A DNA stretch of 64,000 nt from Flectobacillus longus (lineage in GTDB: Bacteria; Bacteroidota; Bacteroidia; Cytophagales; Spirosomataceae): NCBI RefSeq assembly GCF_030056705.1, contig NZ_JASHIC010000004.1, forward strand, positions 1 to 64,000, written 5' to 3'. The position numbers were made by a program, and so were the translations under genes. Below the pieces are notes generated by a model. It ran no database searches. It saw only the letters and a list, made by a program, of their open reading frames with translations, and had not been told where the DNA came from. Below, piece after piece: positions 1-7,369 of the stretch (its first letter is position 1; each line of letters begins with the position of its first letter).

Positions 1-31
1 CTATTATATCTTTGCTGAGTACGTAGTACAT

Positions 32-81
32 AAAAAGGTTGCTTTGGTATGGTTCGCAAAACAAATATCAACAACCTTTTT
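32..81. terminator. Inverted repeat with T-tract, likely terminator
   Basis: AAAAAGGTTG (32-41) pairs with CAACCTTTTT (72-81) around a 30-nt loop, and T-runs flank it on both strands. It probably ends a gene lying left of the window, and it also lies just beyond the stop of the LytTR gene at 130. The long loop makes it weaker than the other terminators here. Confidence 0.5.
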
Positions 82-129
82 TATTTTTAAGCAATTCTAC
101 CAAAAGTCAAGATGACTTCTTCGTTATTT

Positions 130-849
130 TTAGGGCTTTTTTAAAAACTGGTTTAATTTTCGTCTAAATGCACGCCCTATTTTAACCTCTTTGTCATCAA
201 CCAAAAGAATACCTCGTCCCAGTTCAACACGCTTGATAAAAGTCATGTTAATGATATGAGACTTATTAATCTGAATAAAAGTATTTCCTAACTCTTCTTT
301 AAGCATTTTAAGAGGCTTCTTTCTAGCAAAAACCTTACGATCTATGGTATTAATAAACGTATAATTACCTTCAGCTTTAATATAAAGAATTTCCTCATAG
401 CGAATTTTTAATATTTGATGGTTTCGATTGATAACCTCTACATAATTTCGACTCCGAGGCGGATATGCATTCAATAGTAGATTTAATGAAGTTTTAAATG
501 TAAGTTCATGTAAAGGTTTAATTAAAAACAAATTTCTGGGATGCATTTTGACAAGCTCAAAAACCTTATCCTCAACAGCTTCCCCTGAAATAAATAAAAT
601 AGGAACCTCTAAAAAAAAATTATTTGATAATATTTCAATAATTGATTTGTCTAAAATTTGAAAATCACAAATGATTAAATCTGGTAATGCTTCATTTTTG
701 TATGTATTTAATTTGTATACATCTGATACTATGTTTAAAGCTTCAAATTTCTCATCACTTAAGAATGATTTTATGTGAAGAAACTCAGTGTCACTACTTG
801 TAATAATCAACGTTTTTACGAGATATATACCTTTATTTTCTTTTTGCAT
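130..849 (-). CDS. LytTR-family response regulator with atypical receiver
   Basis: Cytoplasmic DNA-binding regulator of 239 residues. An N-terminal receiver-like domain (about 11-125) is followed by a LytTR DNA-binding domain (about 137-236), recognisable from the run ILYIKAEGNYTFI and the later FIQINKSHIIN. The predicted phosphoacceptor Asp62 (in LIICDF), the Thr/Ser position (Ser88) and Lys111 are present. The acidic pair that normally follows beta-1 is replaced by Ser-Ser-Asp (18-20), so ordinary Mg-dependent phosphorylation is doubtful. No sensor kinase is adjacent. It is a paralogue of the gene at 1309-2031. Targets are unknown; LytTR proteins usually bind paired short repeats upstream of genes. 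Confidence 0.85.
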   Translation of the reverse strand: MQKENKGIYLVKTLIITSSDTEFLHIKSFLSDEKFEALNIVSDVYKLNTYKNEALPDLIICDFQILDKSIIEILSNNFFLEVPILFISGEAVEDKVFELVKMHPRNLFLIKPLHELTFKTSLNLLLNAYPPRSRNYVEVINRNHQILKIRYEEILYIKAEGNYTFINTIDRKVFARKKPLKMLKEELGNTFIQINKSHIINMTFIKRVELGRGILLVDDKEVKIGRAFRRKLNQFLKKP

Positions 850-1097
850 AGCTTTAATATGTGGCTTTGGTAATCACACTATTAATACTGAGACAACCCA
901 CCATTGGTCTCAAAAAAGATGATAACAAGCATTCAATGGTGACAAAATGCAATAGTGAAGAGTTAAAATGCCAAGTATGAGAGAATAATGGTATCTATGT
1001 TTTCACTTAAAAGTACCCAATAAGAAACAAAACTATGGAAGACATATATATGTAAAATGGTGATAAAATACATATAATTGGTGACAAACTGCAATGT

Positions 1098-1156
1098 ATA
1101 TACGTAATATAGTTAGTGTATAAATCTTGGCTATACACTGATCATATTACGTATAT
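1098..1156. repeat. Long nested inverted repeat upstream of the first LytTR gene
   Basis: ATATACGTAATAT (1098-1110) is repeated inverted at 1144-1156, and nested inside it AGTGTATA (1115-1122) pairs with TATACACT (1132-1139). As RNA the four-base internal segments pair except for one A-C mismatch, giving an almost continuous 25-bp hairpin with a 9-nt loop. It lies about 250 bp upstream of the gene at 849, next to the terminator at 1167. It could be an operator for a dimeric LytTR protein or a transcript structure; the sequence does not decide. Confidence 0.5.
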
Positions 1157-1166
1157 GTATTAATTA

Positions 1167-1214
1167 AAAATAACTCTTCAATTAATCACTTGTAACTAAT
1201 TGAAGAGTTATTTT
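1167..1214 (-). terminator. 18-bp hairpin terminator after the second LytTR gene
   Basis: A perfect 18-bp stem (1167-1184 with 1197-1214) has an A-run on one side and a T-run on the other, so it can terminate transcription in both directions. It lies about 95 bp beyond the stop of the minus-strand gene ending at 1309. Core arms are AACTCTTCAATTA and TAATTGAAGAGTT. Confidence 0.8.
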
Positions 1215-1308
1215 ATTAGGTAATGATATAATCAACAAGAAGTAATAAATTTCAATCCATAAATAATTCCTACAAATGATGAGGTTTTCGATATACCCGA
1301 ATTAATAA

Positions 1309-2031
1309 TCATGACTCTCTAAGAATAAACTGATCGAGCTGTTTACGATATTTTCTACCTATTTTAATTACTTTTTGATTAATAAGAAATAAATTCCCTT
1401 TACCTAATTCAAGTCTTTTGATAAAAGAAGTATTTACTATATGCGACTTATTTATTTGAATGAATGTATTACTCAATTCTTTCTGGACAGTTTTAAGTGT
1501 GATTTTTCTAGTATAAACCTTATTATTTACTGTATGAATTGAAGTATAGTTACCTTCAGCCTCAACAAAAAGAATTTCATTAATCATAATTTTTATTACC
1601 TGATGATTACTATGAATAACTTCTATGTAATGTTGATGTTCGGGTGGAAATACATTCAGCAATAGTTGTATGGAAGACAACAAACTATACTTGTGTAATG
1701 GCTTTGAAAGAAGAATACTTTTCTGATGTTTACTACATTTACTTATATTATCATCTTCTAATATCCCAGTGATAAAAAGAATTGGTACTTTAAGATATTT
1801 ATCTTGAAGTATTATTTCAAAAATAGTATTATCAGCTAAACATATAGCTGAAATTATTAAGTCTGGCTGATGGAGGTCAAAAAGAATCTCAACGTCCCTT
1901 AAGGTTTGGGCTGTACCAATATTTTCAAAATTTTCAGCGGTTATTACTGAATTAATATACTTAGAGCACATTAATTCATCTTCAACAATCATGATTTTAG
2001 CACGTTGCTGACTTCTCTGTATTATTTTCAT
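1309..2031 (-). CDS. LytTR-family response regulator lacking the phosphoacceptor
   Basis: A 240-residue paralogue of the gene at 130-849, similar from end to end (shared FIQINKSHI and KSHIVNTSFIKR region). The receiver-like domain is about 12-125 and the LytTR domain about 136-234. Here the acidic pair is present (Glu17-Asp18 in IVEDE) and Lys110 is kept, but the position matching the phosphoacceptor is Ala62 (LIISAICL). Phosphorylation at the usual site is therefore impossible and a constitutive or ligand-driven mode is likely. The gene stands alone, with its own terminator at 1167-1214. No histidine kinase is nearby. Confidence 0.85.
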   Translation of the reverse strand: MKIIQRSQQRAKIMIVEDELMCSKYINSVITAENFENIGTAQTLRDVEILFDLHQPDLIISAICLADNTIFEIILQDKYLKVPILFITGILEDDNISKCSKHQKSILLSKPLHKYSLLSSIQLLLNVFPPEHQHYIEVIHSNHQVIKIMINEILFVEAEGNYTSIHTVNNKVYTRKITLKTVQKELSNTFIQINKSHIVNTSFIKRLELGKGNLFLINQKVIKIGRKYRKQLDQFILRES

Positions 2032-2934
2032 ATTAAGGCGAAATATACTTACTCTTTAAAAATTAGCGGAATTATATCTTAGTTATAAAAATCACACATT
2101 TGATTTGATAGAAAGTATTCACTCAGCACATTCACTTAATTCGAACTTCTAATAAAGCAAAAGTCAAGTGGCATTTCTTGGATTAACCTTTCATATATTT
2201 TGTCAAATTTTCTATCAATCACAATTAGTCATCATTTCTAAAACAGAAATTTCAGAAACGAAAATATCGTACTTCCAAATGATGTTTTCAGACTAGGGAA
2301 GAGATGATACTCTCATTAATCAAATTCATGGTAAAGGAGTTTTACGTATGTAAATATTATTTTATTTGAGTTTTTGTTATAGGTTTAATATAATTTGATA
2401 AACACAATTTTTATGAAATTGGTGTTTTGATAGCATAATTTATTAGATAGGTATTCCACAAATATTATCTATTGGAACTTGAATTGAGAGGAGCGACTTT
2501 CCAAGAAATGTTAATTTGAGTTTTCATCTTAATTTTAACATTTAAAAAATCATTAAAATAAAATGCAACATTACCAATGATACAATTCAAACATTCTGAA
2601 AGCAAGGAATAGTAATTAATATAATATATGGTTATATACCATACTAACTAACCAATAATCATGCCATTTTTAAAGAAAAAATTGCATTTTTTAAATTTAT
2701 TTGACTTTTTCACGTTTTATTATTTAATCGTCTAAAAGTAACTCTGTAAGGTTCTCCCAAAATAGTAAGGTTTAAAAGTTAAAATTCACGCAAAAAACTA
2801 ACTTCTAAACCACTCTACTATATAACCTCACCCCAGCTTCGCACTAAACACCCTCTCCAATATCACTATTTCCTCTCCATAAAAAGTGTTTCTCTCGTAA
2901 AAAATGATGGGAGCGTTGTGCGGAGTCCCCCTCT
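2032..2934. other. Gene-free AT-rich spacer
   Basis: About 900 bp with no reading frame I would call. It contains a small palindrome TATGGTTATATACCATA near 2626-2642 and two GTAAGGTT copies near 2735-2775. Base composition shifts from very AT-rich to C-rich at about 2815, which may mark the left edge of the accessory island, but no attachment repeat was recognised. Confidence 0.4.
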
Positions 2935-3762
2935 ATGGATTATCATTTGTACAAGCGCATTCAAGAAGCTTTGTCCAATAGTCCTCCTAATGCTGAGCAA
3001 CAAGCCTTTAACTGGCTTGTTGTGGGTGCTCAAAAAACAGCTAAGACCACAACAGTGCTTCAGCTTGCCTATATCATTCAAGCAATGGCCATGCAGAAGA
3101 AACTTATCAAAAAGGTATTGATTTTTGACCCTATGTGGCATGAGTCTTTTGAGCCCGCAGGTATTAAAAAAGCGATTGGTTTCATCAACCCCAACTTTGT
3201 ACTCCCAAATTACAAGGTCATTACAGTCGATGAAATTCAAAGCTATGGTGCTAGTAAGGAGGATTATTACTGCTGGGCAGTGGTAAGAGATAGAGGTAAC
3301 AGGGTTCAGGACTTTTGTCAGGAGGCTCTTACCTTGAAGAATGCCATCACCATACTAGACGATGTGGGCTCTCGTATAACTGGGAACGTAAGAAATTTTC
3401 CGCAGTATATTGACCTCTTGGCGTACAATAGAATCAATTGTAATGATGTGTTTCTTATCTATCATCAATACAAGTACGTACCACCCTCGTTTTGGCAGTA
3501 TTTCCCAAGAGCAATTGTCAAGCAGTCTAATGAACAGAAGTTTTCAGATGATATTTACCCACGTGATTTGTACATACAAGCTCAAAAAGAGGTCACTTTA
3601 GAAAATAAAGAAAGGACATTTCCCAATAAAATGAACTTGGCTTATAGGATACTTCTACCAAACGAAAACCTAAGTTTCAAAGAGGACAATGGATACTTTC
3701 TAGCCACGGATGAAAGTGGGAACGAATACCTTCTGTTACAAGACCAAATAATTGATTTATGA
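2935..3762 (+). CDS. P-loop ATPase, Zot/HerA-FtsK or phage-packaging-like
   Basis: A 275-residue protein with a modified Walker A, GAQKTAKTTT (31-40), in which the second Gly is Ala; a Walker B AITILDD (137-143); and downstream FLIYHQYKYVPP (173-184), which resembles the sensor/arginine-loop region of the HerA-FtsK superfamily, including Zot of filamentous phages and A32-like packaging ATPases. There is no membrane segment, but the next gene, which overlaps it by ATGA, supplies one. Context (integrase, tRNA genes, pseudogene) suggests an integrated ssDNA-phage-like or plasmid-like element. Family assignment is inference from motifs. A conjugation or mobilisation ATPase is the main alternative. 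Start is the first ATG; no Shine-Dalgarno is needed in this phylum. Confidence 0.6.
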   Translation: MDYHLYKRIQEALSNSPPNAEQQAFNWLVVGAQKTAKTTTVLQLAYIIQAMAMQKKLIKKVLIFDPMWHESFEPAGIKKAIGFINPNFVLPNYKVITVDEIQSYGASKEDYYCWAVVRDRGNRVQDFCQEALTLKNAITILDDVGSRITGNVRNFPQYIDLLAYNRINCNDVFLIYHQYKYVPPSFWQYFPRAIVKQSNEQKFSDDIYPRDLYIQAQKEVTLENKERTFPNKMNLAYRILLPNENLSFKEDNGYFLATDESGNEYLLLQDQIIDL

Positions 3763-4523
3763 AAAACTTTGGATTCTACTTTTTTGCCTTTTGTATTCTG
3801 GTGATTGCAATTGGTTTAGGTTCACTGTTGGGAGTCTATGTCTTTTTGAAGCTTATCAGCAAGAATGTCACGAAAAAAGACCTTGAGGATAGAGAAAACC
3901 AAATCATTCAAGAAGCTCAAGAAAAAGCAGAAAAAGGACTTCCTGCTGCTTTAGAGTCCTATGTTCAGGGAAGGTTAGTTGAGCTAGAAGAGTCTGAGGA
4001 GTCATCCATCAATGATTGTAAAAGAAAATCGGCAAATGAATTATCTTACGTTAAAGAAATTGTAAGTTTCTTCCAAGTTGGAATGCCTCTACTATTTCCA
4101 GAAAATAATTACGAAAATGGAAGCGTAACTAGAGTATTAGCCACCTGCTTAGAATTCAGAATTAATCCAACAAAAGATAAACCTTTTTCGCCATCCAATA
4201 TAGGGCTTCGTATTGCAATAGCTTCCTCAAGAAGATTACTCTCATTCCCGTCCATCTCAGGAAGTAATTCGGAAAGGATTTTTTCTATCAAAGGAACTTC
4301 GCAAAAAATGCCTCAAAATTACTCTTTCGTAAGAGAGCTTTTACCTAAATGGGAGACGGCTATATCGAATAACTCAAAAAATAGAAGCATTCGTTATATC
4401 GTAACAGGTAATTTAATTCAGGCATATGTAGTACCTACCATTAAAATAAGTTTCATACTGTATAAGTTCTGCACTAACTGTATTCTTATCTACTTTAACA
4501 ACTTTAAGCTTTGCAGATCGTGA
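3759..4523 (+). CDS. Membrane-anchored coiled-coil protein, unknown function
   Basis: The ATG overlaps the stop of the preceding ATPase gene (ATGA), so the two are translationally coupled. Residues 4-30 form one strong transmembrane helix; about 35-80 are charged and helical (KKDLEDRENQIIQEAQEKAE), predicted as coiled coil. I do not recognise the family. The N-terminal half looks genuinely coding. The C-terminal part is less certain: it is Ser-rich, an antisense frame is open at 4109-4318, and the last 37 codons run over the 3' end of a decayed minus-strand gene. The original C-terminus may have been lost or replaced. A partner that tethers the ATPase to the membrane is a reasonable inference. 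Confidence 0.5.
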   Translation: MKNFGFYFFAFCILVIAIGLGSLLGVYVFLKLISKNVTKKDLEDRENQIIQEAQEKAEKGLPAALESYVQGRLVELEESEESSINDCKRKSANELSYVKEIVSFFQVGMPLLFPENNYENGSVTRVLATCLEFRINPTKDKPFSPSNIGLRIAIASSRRLLSFPSISGSNSERIFSIKGTSQKMPQNYSFVRELLPKWETAISNNSKNRSIRYIVTGNLIQAYVVPTIKISFILYKFCTNCILIYFNNFKLCRS

Positions 4524-5061
4524 GTTAACCGTGGATAGATAACAGCAAGTAAAATTAAGACTTCCAGAGTAGCTACCAATTAGCAAGTCACTTGGTTCTA
4601 TAACCTTTGATACCTTAATTGTTTTGGTGTCACTGGCAGTCCCTCCAGCACCCTTTCCAGTAAGTTTTACAGAAAACTCCTTATTGTCATCAAATTGATT
4701 TGTTTGTAAAAGTTACAAAACCATTATCCTTTTCGACATAATCAAAACTAATCATCACAGGAGCTGGTATCGATGATATTTTGATAGACTTAGGCTTTGT
4801 ATTCTGACCTCCAGCGCCTTTGGCAGTTAAATTGACAACATACTACTTATTCGTATCATACTGAAAACTTGGGTTCTTTTCGCTTGACCGTTGCCCATTG
4901 CCGAAATCCTATTCATAGGTCTCGGCTCCTGAAGATTTATTGGTAAATAGAACTAAACCTTTTTCTTTTTCAACAAACTCAAAGTCTGCAATTACAGGTT
5001 CTTCGTTTGAACATGATGTGAACAATAGTACCGCACTAATTAATAGGCTAAAAAATCTCAT
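4413..5061 (-). pseudogene. Decayed lipoprotein with PKD-like domains
   Basis: Starting at the ATG at 5061, the peptide MRFFSLLISAVLLFTSCSNE has a lipoprotein signal with lipobox LFTSC. It continues as a PKD-like domain (YE-x-DFGNGQRSSEKNPSFQY), but a TAG stands where the PKD Trp is expected and a second TAG follows DTNK. A second repeat (FDYVEKDNGFVTFTNKS) runs into a frameshift near 4695, after which the frame resumes as DDNKEFSVKLTGKGAGGTAS and reads on to a TAA at 4413. Two nonsense changes and one frameshift in an otherwise continuous homology make this a pseudogene. The intact protein would have been an outer-membrane or surface lipoprotein with two Ig-like domains. Confidence 0.75.
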
Positions 5062-5240
5062 TTTGAATAAAATTAGGAATGAACGTTTAATAATAATTTG
5101 TAATGTGAAATAGTATAGAGCTTTCACGTATCTGAGATGCAATAGGGGGTTAAATATAGTAATGGTAGTAGATACATTAATTTTTTCATTTATAACGGTG
5201 TTTGAATTTTAGATAGCAAAAGTAATTGATATAATCCAAA

Positions 5241-6488
5241 TTAATTAAGCACTTTCGCAGTTTTTACAGTATGGGCAACATCCTCCATGTCTAGGTTTAC
5301 ATAATACTTTTTAGTATCAGCTTTGTTATGTCCCAACATTCTGGATACGAACTTATCTGCTATGTCTGTTTTCTTATACCAATACTGACCAAAAGTCCTT
5401 CTTGCAATTTTGGTCGATAGGCTTATCTTGAACCCCAATAATTTACCTACAATCTTGAGTTCCTCGTTTATAGTCGTTAAATGTAGAACAGGTACATTCT
5501 CAATACTGCCATATTTTTCGATTAAAATCAGAGCTTTGTCATTAACTACTACGGAATAGTCAATCTTAGTCTTTGACCTCTTCCCTCCCAACATTGTTAA
5601 GTCGCTTAAATCACTGTCTAACTTTTGAATCTGTGCCTCACTCAAACCACTTGTATCTACATGGCTCTGGTCAGTATAGCACATCCAAAGAAAGCTATCA
5701 ATTACCTTTTGATATTTTTTAGAAACAAAGGGAGAAAGCTTTTCAAGTGATTGTACCTCTTCTTGAGTAAGGTGCGAGTAATCCTGAGAAACGTCGTTGG
5801 TATTAACCTTGTACTTAAGCGCCTTAGCATTAAGAACTTCTGTTTCTACTCCAAAACTTATGATCTTTTTTATAAATGTGATTATTTTTTTGATGGAGGT
5901 GGATTTCATTTTTGATCCATGTGAATGCGATTTAGGCACATGGATAGTTTTGAAATAAATTTCAAGTTTTCTTAGAAAATCTGTATTTACCTGACTGGCG
6001 AGAATAGTTGATTGATTAGAGTATGTAATATACTCCTTAACATTCTCAGCAGTTGATTTATGACTTTTGATTGTATTGTGGGTTAAATGAATTGTGTATT
6101 CAGCGAGAGTCTTTTCAATTAGAGCTAAAAAGGTAATCGGTTTAAGTACTGGATTTCTGAACTGTCGAATAATATCATCTGGAGAATAGGCTATTCTCTC
6201 ATATTCAAAGCTCATTTTTATAGCTTCAAACTTCTTTCTAAGATTAATTAAGCGATTGTTGTAAAACTCAAGACTAGATTTATCTATTTGTGCATTTTTA
6301 CTGGTGCATACCTGAAAATGGGTATCAAAGGTATTACTGGGCACCTGAATTCCAGATGCAGTCCATTGTGTTTTATAGCCTTCAAGTGCAATCCCCACTT
6401 TTAGGTTAACCAATCCTTTTGAATTTGGCTGTTTGCCGTCTTCGCAAAAGCGAATTTCCATAACTAGAAAGTTATAGTGTAGATTCAT
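5241..6488 (-). CDS. Tyrosine recombinase, divergent catalytic site
   Basis: 415 residues with the layout of Bacteroidota integrases: an N-terminal arm-binding domain (about 10-100), a SAM-like core-binding domain (about 115-225) and a C-terminal catalytic domain (about 240-410). LGH (His387) and the nucleophile region KKYYVNLD (Tyr395/396) are clear, as is Arg363. The first catalytic Arg, normally in a TGLR-type motif, is not visible: the segment reads CYTDQSHVDT (270-279). The box II His is Lys360 and the following His is Arg364. The gene is next to, and in the same direction as, two tRNA-Glu genes, as expected for tRNA-3'-end integration. It may be active with altered chemistry or be degenerate. 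Translation could instead start at Met10. Confidence 0.8.
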   Translation of the reverse strand: MNLHYNFLVMEIRFCEDGKQPNSKGLVNLKVGIALEGYKTQWTASGIQVPSNTFDTHFQVCTSKNAQIDKSSLEFYNNRLINLRKKFEAIKMSFEYERIAYSPDDIIRQFRNPVLKPITFLALIEKTLAEYTIHLTHNTIKSHKSTAENVKEYITYSNQSTILASQVNTDFLRKLEIYFKTIHVPKSHSHGSKMKSTSIKKIITFIKKIISFGVETEVLNAKALKYKVNTNDVSQDYSHLTQEEVQSLEKLSPFVSKKYQKVIDSFLWMCYTDQSHVDTSGLSEAQIQKLDSDLSDLTMLGGKRSKTKIDYSVVVNDKALILIEKYGSIENVPVLHLTTINEELKIVGKLLGFKISLSTKIARRTFGQYWYKKTDIADKFVSRMLGHNKADTKKYYVNLDMEDVAHTVKTAKVLN

Positions 6489-6540
6489 GTTTTAGATGTA
6501 TTTGTCTCACTGAAAAATTTAGAGTGATGAGACATAGACA

Positions 6541-6658
6541 GCATAATTCATGAAAACACATGAAAAAACAAATTTGGAGAATGGAGGGGGTCGCTGGAGA
6601 ATAAATAAGTGCATAATGGAGAATAGAAAAAAATCATGTCCTAAAACATGAATTATGC
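6541..6658. repeat. Inverted and phased direct repeats between integrase and tRNA
   Basis: GCATAATTCATG (6541-6552) is repeated inverted at 6647-6658. Between the arms TGGAGAAT occurs three times (6575, 6595, 6617) with 20- and 22-bp periods, close to two helical turns. Such phased repeats beside an integrase gene fit arm-type integrase or excisionase sites of an attachment region. Function is inferred. Confidence 0.5.
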
Positions 6659-6701
6659 TCCATTTAATCATCTATTTATCAGAATACTTAGGTGTATACT
6701 C

Positions 6702-6735
6702 AAAAAAAAAGTACCCCTCTTTTACGAAAGGTACT
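6702..6735 (-). terminator. Terminator of the tRNA-Glu operon
   Basis: On the minus strand AGTACC and GGTACT pair around a 14-nt loop and are followed by nine T residues. It lies 36 bp beyond the 3' end of the second tRNA-Glu gene in transcript order. Confidence 0.7.
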
Positions 6736-6770
6736 AATTTGGTAATTTTGATATAAGAAATACTTACTTG

Positions 6771-6842
6771 TAGTCCGTACGGGAATCGAACCCGTGTTTC
6801 ATCCGTGAAAGGGACGTGTCCTAACCCCTAGACGAACGGACC
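6771..6842 (-). tRNA. tRNA-Glu (TTC)
   Basis: A 72-nt cloverleaf. The acceptor GGTCCGT pairs with ACGGACT, with G-T at the first pair. The anticodon loop CTTTCAC, in the stem CGTCC/GGATG, gives anticodon TTC. The T-arm is ACGGG-TTCGATT-CCCGT. CCA is not encoded. It is identical to the copy at 6904-6975 over an 80-bp direct repeat (6769-6848 and 6902-6981) that covers the whole gene. Confidence 0.97.
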
Positions 6843-6903
6843 TAATGACTAACTTAAACTAAAAAATACTAATAAAATATTAACGCCTTCTTGTTAATAT
6901 TTG

Positions 6904-6975
6904 TAGTCCGTACGGGAATCGAACCCGTGTTTCATCCGTGAAAGGGACGTGTCCTAACCCCTAGACGAACGGACC
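6904..6975 (-). tRNA. tRNA-Glu (TTC), tandem copy
   Basis: Sequence-identical to the gene at 6771-6842 and transcribed first in a two-gene tRNA operon from the promoter at 7027-7058. The 61-nt spacer carries a 9-bp hairpin (6876-6884 with 6893-6901), probably a processing structure or weak terminator. Confidence 0.97.
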
Positions 6976-7026
6976 TAATGAGGTTAAAAACGCTTGGAAT
7001 GTGTTTCCTTGTCGTTTTTCGTGGTG

Positions 7027-7058
7027 CAAAATTACGGCTTTAAGTCATTCACTCCAAA
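7027..7058 (-). promoter_or_regulatory. Bacteroidota-type promoter of the tRNA-Glu operon
   Basis: On the minus strand TTTG (7055-7058) and TAATTTTG (7027-7034) are separated by exactly 20 bp, matching the -33/-7 consensus TTTG-N19-21-TAnnTTTG of this phylum, about 50 bp upstream of the first tRNA. Confidence 0.75.
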
Positions 7059-7369
7059 TGTTTTTCACAAAAAATGTAAAACTATTTCATAATAGACTGA
7101 TTATGAAATAATTATTTTTCAAAAAACTTTAGGTTTCATTTTTATATCTAGCCATAAATCACAAATTATCTATTTCTTTTTTTGCTGAGTTACTTTTTGT
7201 ATCCCAACCCAAACATTTTTTATCTCTCGAAAAATAGCTTTAGGTTTCACAACAATTAGTATTTTTCTATTCTTAAATCGCTATGTTGGACTAATGATAA
7301 TGCTTTTTTTTCACCTAAATATATTCTAAATTTAAGCCATTAAAATACCATTTTTGTAAACAAGTAACT

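Noticed and set aside
2866-3240. 124-codon minus-strand frame over the ATPase gene
   Set aside because: Fully antisense to a gene with Walker motifs; no recognisable domain.
1-7000. Complete prophage
   Set aside because: No capsid, portal, tail or lysis genes; only an ATPase, a membrane protein and an integrase are visible.
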